From assembly GCA_016930715.1 (NCBI GenBank), contig JAFGGC010000001.1:124001-188000 (forward strand): a stretch of DNA of 64,000 bases, read 5' to 3'. Positions 26,846 to 33,377 of this stretch are shown in pieces; the first letter of the stretch is position 1, and the number at the start of each line of letters is the position of its first letter. This DNA comes from Endomicrobiales bacterium. Its GTDB lineage: Bacteria > Elusimicrobiota > Endomicrobiia > Endomicrobiales > JAFGGC01. Both the position numbers and the translations under genes were made by a program. The notes under the pieces are model-generated. The model had not been told where the DNA came from. It worked only from the letters and a program-made list of their open reading frames with translations, and ran no database searches.

Positions 26846-26890
26846 TAGAACCCCTTTGAATAAAGAACGTGCTTAAATTACCGTGTATAT
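26846..26890. repeat. Partial relict of the 10535-10644 MITE-like element
   Basis: GCCGTTAGAACCCC near 26841-26854 and TTAAATTACCGTGTATAT at 26873-26890 (16/18 match to 10608-10625) suggest a degraded copy. The rest of the 26767-27031 spacer is AT-rich, with no gene seen. Confidence 0.35.
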
Positions 26891-27031
26891 AGTATTAAAT
26901 AATCGGCGTTTTTTCAAATTCAGCAGTTCAATACAGCATTCTGCATATTTTTATTCCGGAACAGTTTTTTTCATTCATTTGAACCTTCCTGCAATACGCT
27001 TCCATTCAATTTTCCAAGGCCCGAGGAACGA

Positions 27032-27952
27032 TCATCCCGATTTTATGAACATATCAGGATTAAATGCCGTCTTTCGTTTTACTTTGTTCCGCTGCAGCTT
27101 ATCTTCATACATTTTATCCTCAGCTTCTTTAACGGTAAACTCTATCCTTTTATCTGACCTATTTTTTGTCGCGCTGCCCAATGCTATATTGGGCTGAATG
27201 GCGATCCCCTTTGAATGCGCGCATCTCATCTTAATCTGCTTCATGATCCTTCCCGCGGTGATGTTGTTTGTTCCCGGCAGGATAATGATGAATTCATCGC
27301 CACCCCAGCGCGCGACAACGTCGCTGCTCCTGCAGCAGCTTTGTATTATCTCAGCCATTTTCTTCAACAATTTGTCGCCTTCGGAGTGCCCGTAGGTGTC
27401 GTTTGCATTTTTCAGGTTGTTAATGTCCCCGACTATTATGCTTATAGGCAGTTTCCTGCCGGTATCCGTCCTTCTCAATTCCTCTTCGAAATAGGCCCTG
27501 TTGTACAGGCCCGTCAGGCTGTCATGAAAGCTCATGTAGCGCATATGCTCTTCAGCGCCTTTACGTTCCGTTATATCCTCCATGGCAAGAAGGATCAATT
27601 TCCTCCGGCCGCCCCCCTGGTTGATCCTCCTGCCGCTAAGCAGCATTATTCTTGTTCCGATACGGGGGAATGTATGCTTCACCTCGAAATTATCGAACTT
27701 TCCGTTCCGCGGGATGATCTTTTCAAGCAATCTGCGCAGGGCACCGATATCCCACTGCCCGTCCCCGAGGTCGTAAATCACTTTACCCTTGATTTCCTTG
27801 TGCGTTACGTGAAATGTCCTTAGAAACGCCCTGTTCACGGCTATCACGCACAGTTTCTTATCAAGGATCAGCAGTGATTCGTTTATTGTCTCGATTATGC
27901 TTTCCGCCAAAACGCGGGCATCATTGACCGCTTGACTCATTTTTTTAGCCAC
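27032..27952 (-). CDS. PAS-GGDEF diguanylate cyclase
   Basis: In the 306-residue protein a PAS domain (about residues 10-130: SIIETINESLLILDKKLCVIAVNRAF ... MEDITERKGAEE) leads into a GGDEF domain (about 140-290). The domain has HDSLTGLYNRAYFEEEL, DINNLKNANDTYGHSEGD and the intact active-site RWGGDEF. It should make cyclic di-GMP in the cytoplasm in response to an unidentified PAS signal. A PilZ protein at 45676 and the type IV pilus cluster are plausible downstream targets. No I-site RxxD is visible just ahead of GGDEF. Confidence 0.92.
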   Translation of the reverse strand: MAKKMSQAVNDARVLAESIIETINESLLILDKKLCVIAVNRAFLRTFHVTHKEIKGKVIYDLGDGQWDIGALRRLLEKIIPRNGKFDNFEVKHTFPRIGTRIMLLSGRRINQGGGRRKLILLAMEDITERKGAEEHMRYMSFHDSLTGLYNRAYFEEELRRTDTGRKLPISIIVGDINNLKNANDTYGHSEGDKLLKKMAEIIQSCCRSSDVVARWGGDEFIIILPGTNNITAGRIMKQIKMRCAHSKGIAIQPNIALGSATKNRSDKRIEFTVKEAEDKMYEDKLQRNKVKRKTAFNPDMFIKSG

Positions 27953-27961
27953 AGGCGCTCC

Positions 27962-28444
27962 TCAGGCAACATCGGTTTTGCGCTTCGACGATCTGAAATC
28001 CGGCATTGCGTGGCCCGTTACCGTCCTTGAACGCTCCCTTCTGTCTTTGTCGTGGAAGTACCCCCGGACTTTTGCCGCGATCTGATTATCGGTCATTTTG
28101 CCGGATGTTTGGGTGACGGCTATCCGCCCTGACAGGCCGCTGTTGTTTATCTTTTTCACGAGCCCCCCCTTTGACTCACCAGGGCCGAAAATCAGTATGG
28201 ATTCCGCACCGCGAAGCCGCAAAATTATCTTCTTAAAAAATATTCCGGAATGCTCGGTAAAAACCCTTTCCTGGATATCGTCAGGAGTAACATTTCGCCT
28301 GCCGTTAGGATTTCCGTCTTTTTTACCCGAGGGAGACCGGAAATGCCTGTTCACATTTGATTCCAGGGTCACTATTTGTTCTTTTTTGCCCGTGATGCCT
28401 ACAATTACCGCCTTGGCATGGTCGACCCATAGGCCTACTTTCAT
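27962..28444 (-). CDS. Small eRF1-domain-like protein
   Basis: The 160-residue protein starts MKVGLWVDHAKAVIVGI and contains SILIFGPGESKGGLVKKI and MTDNQIAAKVRGYF. This pattern resembles small bacterial proteins annotated as translational-machinery or baeRF/eRF1-domain-like. The family role is thought to be ribosome-associated, but I cannot confirm it here. AGGAG precedes the ATG. It lies 9 nt upstream of the PAS-GGDEF gene, so they probably share a transcript. Confidence 0.65.
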   Translation of the reverse strand: MKVGLWVDHAKAVIVGITGKKEQIVTLESNVNRHFRSPSGKKDGNPNGRRNVTPDDIQERVFTEHSGIFFKKIILRLRGAESILIFGPGESKGGLVKKINNSGLSGRIAVTQTSGKMTDNQIAAKVRGYFHDKDRRERSRTVTGHAMPDFRSSKRKTDVA

Positions 28445-28500
28445 GTATTTCTCCTGTTTCTATGTATTTTTTTAAATACTCAGCCTTTTACAATCACCGG

Positions 28501-29862
28501 TTAGCCAAGGACCGGCACCTTCCCGGCTCTTTCGATTCTCTCTGGAATTATGCTCGGGCAAGACTCAAATATCTTATCCCGCAGGCCTGGCAAACGGCGC
28601 GTATCAACTTTGACGTTTTCCCTTATGCCGAGGTTCATGGCCAGATATATGAGCGGATGGGACAGGTTGCCTGGAAATCTCCTCAATATCGAAGACAGCC
28701 TGCTGAATTCCTTCTTTACCCATATCTCCCCGGACTGGAGCTCGTACGGCGTCATATTCCTGGGCTTGAAAACAACCGTGGAGTGGTCGTAATATTTCCA
28801 GTTGGCGGTCAGAAGACGGCCTTCCGCGGCAAACTGTTCATAAACCCGCGTGCCGGGGTACGGCGTTAAAATATTCAGCGAAGCCGTGCCGATCTTATTA
28901 CGGTTCAAAAAATCCAGGGTTTCGGGGAATATGGATCTGGTATCCGAGTCAAAACCAAACACCACGGAAGCGTGGAAGTAGATACCCATATCCTTGACCT
29001 TCCGGATCGCTTCTTCCATCTGCCCCACCTGTTTTATGGATTTCTTCATTCTCCTGAGCTGTGTTTCGGATACGCTCTCTATCCCGAAGAAAAGGGCGGC
29101 GCACCCGCTTTCGGCGGCAAGCCTTATTATTTCGGCATCGTGGACAAAAGAAACGGATGACTGCCCCACCCATTTTATCTTGAGAGGTTTAATAGCTTTA
29201 AAAAGCTCTTTTGCGTAGACCGGATCCCCAACTATGTTATCATCAAGAAAAATATAGGTTTTATTATCGGATTCCTCCAGTTCGCGGACAATGTTCCTTA
29301 CAGGCACATGGCGTATCTTTTTTCCGTACATACCTGAAACGCAGCAAAATTCGCAGCTGTAAGGGCAGCCGCGCGTCGTCATTACAGGGATAATGTTAAA
29401 CAGCCTTTTTTTCGTAGACTGTTTAAATTTCATGGAAATGTACCTGTCCAGGGACGGAACCGCTTCGCGGTATATTCTTTGAAGGCCCCCTTTCTGGAAA
29501 TCCTCAAGCACCCGCTCCCATGCGGCTTCCGCCTCTCCCACGACCACCGCGTCGCAGTGTTCCATCGCCTCTTCGCTCAAGATAGTGGGATGAACACCTC
29601 CCAGGACGACTTTTTTCCCCCTTTTCCTGAACTCATCGGAAAGATAATACGCTCTGGGCGCGTTGGAAGTCATACAGCTTATACCCACTAGATCGCATTC
29701 TGTTTCAAGATCGATGCTTTCGATCTCTTCTTCTACGATCCTTACTTCATGCCGCAAAGGGGTCAGTCCCTCCAGGATGTGGAGCGCCAGCTGGGGTATC
29801 ATAAGACCTTTTGGGGTTTTTGTCCCGGGATCAGTGCTGGGCGAGATTAGCAAAATTTTCAT
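28501..29862 (-). CDS. B12-binding-domain radical SAM protein
   Basis: The 453-residue enzyme has an N-terminal cobalamin-binding Rossmann domain (MKILLISPSTDPG ... KVVLGGVHPTILSEEAMEHCD, residues 1-140). A radical SAM TIM-barrel follows, with cluster motif CPYSCEFC at about residue 175 and FFGIESVSETQLRRMKKS. This architecture is shared by methyltransferases and cyclases of lipid or cofactor pathways, and the exact substrate is not readable. It is a separate unit upstream of the eRF1-like gene. Confidence 0.9.
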   Translation of the reverse strand: MKILLISPSTDPGTKTPKGLMIPQLALHILEGLTPLRHEVRIVEEEIESIDLETECDLVGISCMTSNAPRAYYLSDEFRKRGKKVVLGGVHPTILSEEAMEHCDAVVVGEAEAAWERVLEDFQKGGLQRIYREAVPSLDRYISMKFKQSTKKRLFNIIPVMTTRGCPYSCEFCCVSGMYGKKIRHVPVRNIVRELEESDNKTYIFLDDNIVGDPVYAKELFKAIKPLKIKWVGQSSVSFVHDAEIIRLAAESGCAALFFGIESVSETQLRRMKKSIKQVGQMEEAIRKVKDMGIYFHASVVFGFDSDTRSIFPETLDFLNRNKIGTASLNILTPYPGTRVYEQFAAEGRLLTANWKYYDHSTVVFKPRNMTPYELQSGEIWVKKEFSRLSSILRRFPGNLSHPLIYLAMNLGIRENVKVDTRRLPGLRDKIFESCPSIIPERIERAGKVPVLG

Positions 29863-30303
29863 ATTCCCTCATCCGATTGCGCGTCCTATATATAAATAAG
29901 CATGCCACTGTCTCGGTGACGTGATGCGTTTCACCTGATCTTGGATATTTCACTTATCGGAATAGTTGCGGATAGCGGTCGACAACGGTCCTAATGTTGT
30001 CCGGAAGCGGGATGATTGGTGACACGGTACGGTGGATTTGCTTCATCGTTCTGTAGTTATGGTACCACTTATTCCTCATTTGCGCAAGCGGCAGGACAAT
30101 CATTGGAATCCGGCTGGTCCGTATACCGTGCGCTGGCATGGAAAAACTGCCCCTTGGCGGAGCGGTCTCTGATTGTCTCGCCATATGAACGATATAATGC
30201 TGATAGTTCCACCTTGCACTTTCGTGCAAGGTTTCAAGGCCGGCTTGACGGCCCACCCTGCATGGCGCTTGTTTCGTCTTAAATACAGTATTTTAAAAAG
30301 AAC
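29863..30303. other. Stretch without a supported gene
   Basis: Short ORFs on both strands (29954-30256 minus, 30016-30282 plus) overlap each other, lack ribosome sites and resemble nothing I know. A palindrome CCTTGCAC-TTTC-GTGCAAGG lies at 30212-30231 and shares 18 nt with the terminator at 26041. The stretch could hold decayed mobile DNA. Confidence 0.5.
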
Positions 30304-30324
30304 TTGGGGTGGCTAACGGGATTT
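30304..30324. repeat. att-like copy of the tRNA-His 3' end
   Basis: TTGGGGTGGCTAACGGGATTT matches 32065-32085 (the tRNA-His T-arm/acceptor end) at 20 of 21 positions in the same orientation. The direct repeat brackets the GIY-YIG and ATPase genes, as expected for the outer end of an element integrated at a tRNA. Confidence 0.7.
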
Positions 30325-30376
30325 CCTTCGCCAAGCTCAGGATAAAGTGAATTTACCCTGAAGGGTTTGGCGAAGG
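30325..30376. repeat. Palindrome CCTTCGCCAA...TTGGCGAAGG
   Basis: A perfect 10-bp stem (30325-30334 and 30367-30376) has inner CTCAGG/CCCTGA arms. It resembles the widespread CTTCG...CTCAGG repeats and is translated as the C-terminus of the GIY-YIG gene. Confidence 0.7.
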
Positions 30377-30579
30377 GCTTTCAAATTTGCCATTGCCAGT
30401 TTCTTATCCCGTTTCCAGCTTTTTATCTGCTTTTCCCGTTTGGCTGCCTGCTTTGCTTCTATGTGTTTTTCCTGATAGATCAGTTCTGAAGTCTTGTGTT
30501 GCCTTAAGCGATTATGAAGATCAGTAGTGATACCCGTGTAAAGCTTGTTCCCCTTTTTGCATATATAAACATACCACAT
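30337..30579 (-). CDS. GIY-YIG nuclease-domain protein, internally shortened
   Basis: The 80-residue protein starts MWYVYICKKGNKLYTGITTDLHNRLRQH, the GIY-YIG core with its tyrosines and arginine. It continues SELIYQEKHIEAKQAAKREKQIK with the catalytic-type Glu. Compared with the YhbQ-like family, roughly 20-25 residues between RQH and the LIYQE strand are missing, so activity is doubtful. I chose ATG 30579 over the track start because the family begins there and the upstream codons lie in a perfect hairpin. The tail is palindrome-derived. It lies within the tRNA-His att-like bracket. Confidence 0.75.
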   Translation of the reverse strand: MWYVYICKKGNKLYTGITTDLHNRLRQHKTSELIYQEKHIEAKQAAKREKQIKSWKRDKKLAMANLKALRQTLQGKFTLS

Positions 30580-30612
30580 GGCAAATTTGAAATGTCCAAA
30601 CCTGGAATTACC

Positions 30613-30666
30613 GACCCCAAATTTTCCATCGGTGCCCATGAAGGGCACCTTGAAAAATTTGGGGTC
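30613..30666. repeat. Two-stem palindrome GACCCCAAATTTT / AAAATTTGGGGTC
   Basis: A perfect 13-bp outer stem (30613-30625 and 30654-30666) contains a perfect 7-bp inner stem GGTGCCC/GGGCACC (30631-30637, 30643-30649). It lies just upstream of the GIY-YIG start and could form in its leader. It is followed by CGCCGCTAGAACC, faintly like the MITE end. Confidence 0.75.
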
Positions 30667-30746
30667 CCCGGCTGAACGCCGCTAGAACCTGTTTGACGTA
30701 GCAATTATAGCACTAATATCCCGGCAATATCAATCATTTCTGAGAG

Positions 30747-31856
30747 TTAGACAAGACCGTTGAGGAAAGCGATTGCCGGGGCTACGCGTATTCCTTCAGG
30801 AGTCTTATAATCCTTGTTGCCTGCAGCGTGTATCTGCCAAGACGCTACTTCCGGATACCTTACTTTCAGATATCTCAATCCTTTGCTTACTTCATCATCC
30901 CCCCACTTCACCTCAATGAAAGTAATGGGCTTTTCGTTTTCTATGACAACAAAGTCGACTTCCCTGCCGTCTATGTCGCGGAAGTACCGCAACTCCAGAT
31001 CCCTGCCTTTTGTATCTTCTTCAAAATGGACCCATTTCAAAAGATGCGAAGCCACCAGGTTTTCAAATCTCTTCGGCATGTCGCTGACAAGAGACCAGTC
31101 AAAATGATAATGTTTCTGCTCCTTTTTTACAGCCCTTATTTTAGGAGCGCCGAAAGGAGATATCCTGAAAATGGAATACATTCTTTCGAGAATATCCACC
31201 CATTTAGAAAGCGTCTTGTGGCTTAACTGCAGGTCTTCCCTTAATGCATTAATCGAAAGAGGGCTTCCAACCAGTTCCGGAAGCCTCAATACAAGTAGTT
31301 CGAGGTTGCCCAGATCTTTGACATGCTCCAATGATACTACATCTTCCCTCAGGAACCTGTTCCTGTATTCCCTTGACCATCTTTTTGCTTCAACTTTTGA
31401 TTCTCCCAGAAATGGTTCGGGAAAACCGCCTAATTCCAGAAGGTCCATCAGCCCCGAGTTGTTATGCGCTCCGATTTCTTTTACCGACAGTGGATGCAGA
31501 CGCAAATAGTGATAACGCCCCTGCAGCGAATCCCCGCCAAACCTGTACAAGTCAAGCCTTGCGCTTCCCGTGACAAGGATATGCGTTTCCTTGCCGGACT
31601 TGTCGAAAAGCCCTTTGAGGAAGTTCCTCCAGGAACGGTATTTGTGTATTTCATCGAAAATCAATGACTTGGATGCCGGCAGCTGGCCCTTCAAAATCCT
31701 TTCCCTGTGTTCCGGTACATCCCAGTTCAGATAACTTTTCCCGTCAGTAATAACCTGCTTCGCAAGCGTAGTTTTACCCACCTGCCTGGGCCCGCCCAGA
31801 AAAACCATTTTTCTAGACAAATCCCTGCCGATCTGTTCCATCAAATATCTTTTCAT
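30747..31856 (-). CDS. AAA ATPase with DUF4143 nuclease-like domain
   Basis: The 369-residue protein is of the AAA_14-DUF4143 type. Walker A is GGPRQVGKTT (about residues 21-30), Walker B is LIFDEIHK, and the sensor-like VTGSARLD follows. A C-terminal PD-(D/E)XK-like core is present in REVDFVV...ITFIEVKWG. The family is common in mobile and accessory DNA, with unclear function (defence or toxin-like roles have been suggested). It lies between the two att-like copies of the tRNA-His end. Its codon use looks more AT-rich than the neighbouring core genes, consistent with transfer. Confidence 0.88.
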   Translation of the reverse strand: MKRYLMEQIGRDLSRKMVFLGGPRQVGKTTLAKQVITDGKSYLNWDVPEHRERILKGQLPASKSLIFDEIHKYRSWRNFLKGLFDKSGKETHILVTGSARLDLYRFGGDSLQGRYHYLRLHPLSVKEIGAHNNSGLMDLLELGGFPEPFLGESKVEAKRWSREYRNRFLREDVVSLEHVKDLGNLELLVLRLPELVGSPLSINALREDLQLSHKTLSKWVDILERMYSIFRISPFGAPKIRAVKKEQKHYHFDWSLVSDMPKRFENLVASHLLKWVHFEEDTKGRDLELRYFRDIDGREVDFVVIENEKPITFIEVKWGDDEVSKGLRYLKVRYPEVASWQIHAAGNKDYKTPEGIRVAPAIAFLNGLV

Positions 31857-31923
31857 GGTTTAAGTATACTACTATTTATACCCTATGTCAAATATACTCG
31901 CGAGTATTTTTGCCTCTCCCGCA

Positions 31924-31977
31924 AACAAAAAAACAACAGGTTCGTCTGCCCGCTGATGAGGTTCGAACCTGTTGTTT
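31924..31977 (-). terminator. Rho-independent terminator downstream of tRNA-His
   Basis: On the minus strand AACAACAGGTTCG (revcomp 31964-31976) pairs perfectly over 13 bp with CGAACCTGTTGTT, followed by a T7 run. It lies about 90 nt past the tRNA-His CCA end, ahead of the ATPase gene start. Confidence 0.75.
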
Positions 31978-32064
31978 CCGTCTAAGAACGCCGTTTACGC
32001 CCCCCTAGGGGTGTATTGCTTTTCTGTTCAATATCTTACTGATATTTCAATCTGTTTCTAAAAG

Positions 32065-32085
32065 TTGGGGTGGCTGACGGGATTT
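32065..32085. repeat. att-like core within the tRNA-His 3' end
   Basis: TTGGGGTGGCTGACGGGATTT is the tRNA-proximal copy of the 21-nt direct repeat also found at 30304-30324. Confidence 0.7.
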
Positions 32086-32143
32086 GAACCCGCAACCTCC
32101 GGAGCCACAGTCCAGCGCTCTAACCAATTGAGCTACAACCACC
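32066..32143 (-). tRNA. tRNA-His (anticodon GTG)
   Basis: The minus strand folds as a complete cloverleaf: acceptor GTGGTTG/CAGCCAC, D-arm GCTC/GAGC, anticodon arm CTGGA-CTGTGGC-TCCGG with GTG, and T-loop TTCAAAT. An extra 5' G opposite discriminator C is the His-specific G-1 identity element. The 3' CCA is encoded. Confidence 0.95.
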
Positions 32144-32152
32144 AATTTCGCG

Positions 32153-32239
32153 CCCTTTCGGGCTTATCCCGCCTGCGGCGGGATTGTTCCGGCTTGTCGG
32201 CGCCGGAACGCTCTACAAGGGGAAACCTAAGGTTTCCCC
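32153..32239. repeat. Run of small hairpins between the two tRNA genes
   Basis: Four palindromes stand in series: GCCCTTTCGGGC, CCCGCC-TGC-GGCGGG-type, TTCCGGC...GCGCCGGAA and GGGGAAACC-TAA-GGTTTCCCC (32219-32239, perfect 9-bp stem). None has a T-tract. They may be RNA-processing sites or stacked repeat insertions. No gene is seen between 32144 and 32532. Confidence 0.55.
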
Positions 32240-32371
32240 GTTTCATCGTCGCTCGGCTTCGGTTCTTATGAATCTACCAGTCCTCAGCCTCGCTGAACCC
32301 CTTCCTGAGTTGAAAGAACCTTTAAGTAGTTTGTCAGGCCAACCCGTTCATACCTTTAGCATTCCAAGGTG

Positions 32372-32528
32372 CTTTGTCAGGGGCACTCGGTTTCCAGCGA
32401 AAGAGCGAAATTTGAGGCGAAACGAAGGAATTTTCGACGAAGCTTAGCAACGCTAAGTTAGGAGAAAATTCTTAAGTCGCAGCCCAAATTTCGCTCTTGC
32501 AGCGGAAATAAGGGTGCCCCTGCCAAAG
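32372..32528. repeat. 157-nt multi-stem palindrome beside tRNA-Arg
   Basis: Nested arms pair in order. CTTTGTCAGGGGCAC (32372-32386) pairs with GTGCCCCTGCCAAAG (32514-32528), 14/15. AGAGCGAAATTTG (32402-32414) pairs with CAAATTTCGCTCT (32485-32497), perfect 13. GAATTTTC (32428-32435) pairs with GAAAATTC (32464-32471). TTAGC-AAC-GCTAA (32444-32456) closes the hairpin. It ends 4 nt from the tRNA-Arg 3' end. Confidence 0.8.
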
Positions 32529-32571
32529 TACACGTCTCCGGCGTGACTCGAACACGCAACCCTCTGCTTAG

Positions 32572-33225
32572 CTTACTACTCTGAATTGCTTCAGCCCCCG
32601 CCGAGGCGGGGTTGTAGTCTGGACTATGTCTTCACCGTTTCAGGTGTGCAGCGTATAGTCTCTGAGGGCTCTCTATTTAAGCAACAAATAGTCTTTTGCC
32701 CATTTAACATGCCTTAACTGGTTATTGCCAGTTTTTTCAAAACGAATTGCTTTTGGACAACCCTTTTTGTTAGGCAAATACACAACAACGTCTTTCTCGG
32801 GACAATAGATCGCATAGCAATCGAAATCACTCGGCTGATATGTTCTGGTATGAACACCCTTGCTGTCGCTCCAGCTTGTTCTGAATTTGACATCAATGGT
32901 GCCGTTACTTCTAAGAGCAGCATACTTTACCTGCAGCTTTATTGCCTTTCCTTTTCTGCTTACGGCAATTAAATCAAAAGGTTGATGTTCCGACAAAGGC
33001 ACACATGGAACAAATCCTTTCAAAGTAAGGTCAGCAATAACGTTTGCCACTCCACTATCAGCCTTGATCTTCGTGTGATGCAATCCTTGCCCTCCCCTTA
33101 AAGACTTGGACAAGACTACCGTTCTCAATAGGTTGCCTGCAAATTGCCCCGATTTGTGAAGGGGTGTTCTTGCAAATAGCTGCATGCATTCCACATATTT
33201 TTTTCTATGTGGAAGCTCCTTAATG
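32572..33225 (-). ncRNA. Group I self-splicing intron in tRNA-Arg, 654 nt, with endonuclease ORF
   Basis: All paired elements occur in canonical order. P1 is CCTT/AAGG around the 5' splice site after T. P2 is TTCCACATA/TATGTGGAA (33189-33214). The P3 5' strand TGCAGC (33179-33184) pairs with GCTGCA (32647-32652). P7 is GACTA (32656-32660) with TAGTC (32622-32626). P8 is CACC/GGTG (32633-32646). P9 is CCCCGCC/GGCGGGG (32596-32611). The last intron base is G. The ORF occupies the loop region between the P3 5' strand and P7. The P1 pair at the splice site reads U-A in the best register, not the usual U-G, so the exact IGS register is unsure. Confidence 0.9.
32673..33083 (-). CDS. Group I intron-encoded PD-(D/E)XK homing endonuclease
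   Basis: The 136-residue protein starts at TTG 33083 with GGGGAGG upstream. The track start at 33194 would run through intron core structures. It reads MHHTKIKADSGVANVIADLTLKGFVPCVPLSEHQPFDLIAV...IKLQVKYAAL, matching the group I intron-associated PD-(D/E)XK family typified by I-Ssp6803I. The candidate active site is Asp of PFDLI plus Gln-x-Lys of QVKY. It should cut intronless tRNA-Arg alleles and drive intron homing. The TAG stop lies just before the 3' core. No LAGLIDADG or HNH motif is present. Confidence 0.9.
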   Translation of the reverse strand: MHHTKIKADSGVANVIADLTLKGFVPCVPLSEHQPFDLIAVSRKGKAIKLQVKYAALRSNGTIDVKFRTSWSDSKGVHTRTYQPSDFDCYAIYCPEKDVVVYLPNKKGCPKAIRFEKTGNNQLRHVKWAKDYLLLK

Positions 33226-33305
33226 AAGGCAGATGCTCTATCCAGTTGAGCTACGGAGACACTAATTTACAACATTTAAAAGAGCAACTTTGGGTTCGCT
33301 AAAGC

Positions 33306-33335
33306 ATTATAACAAAGAACCAACATCATAGTCAA
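33306..33335 (-). promoter_or_regulatory. Promoter of the tRNA-Arg/intron transcript
   Basis: On the minus strand TTGACT (33330-33335) and TATAAT (33306-33311) are 18 nt apart. Initiation near 33299 would give a short tRNA leader. Confidence 0.7.
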
Positions 33336-33377
33336 TTTACCGTCAATGTACAGTTCGAAATATAGCTGTATTTTTAG

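Larger units (their letters stand above)
32533..33260 (-). tRNA. tRNA-Arg (anticodon TCT) interrupted by a group I intron
   Basis: The exons are 33260-33226 (35 nt) and 32571-32533 (39 nt). Joined, they give a standard 74-nt cloverleaf: acceptor GTCTCCG/CGGAGAC, D-arm GCTC/GAGC, anticodon arm TCTGC-CTTCTAA-GCAGA with TCT, T-arm GCGTG-TTCGAGT-CACGC, and discriminator G. CCA is not encoded. The break falls after U34 of the anticodon, the position also used by cyanobacterial tRNA-Leu introns. A consensus promoter lies upstream at 33306-33335. Confidence 0.9.

Noticed and set aside
27962-28444. Nuclease or host-attachment function for the small eRF1-like protein
   Set aside because: The motifs fit only the eRF1-domain-like pattern, so no enzymatic role is supported.
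29954-30282. Two overlapping short ORFs on opposite strands, considered as transposase remnants
   Set aside because: No ribosome site and no recognisable motif, so I describe the stretch only as gene-free.
31924-31977. Possible extra tRNA, because GGTTCGAACC resembles a T-loop
   Set aside because: No cloverleaf can be built. The stem with T7 fits a terminator better.
33221-33226. Alternative splice site giving anticodon TCA
   Set aside because: The loop would carry T37 and the intron would not end in G. The TCT solution gives a standard arm and a terminal G.
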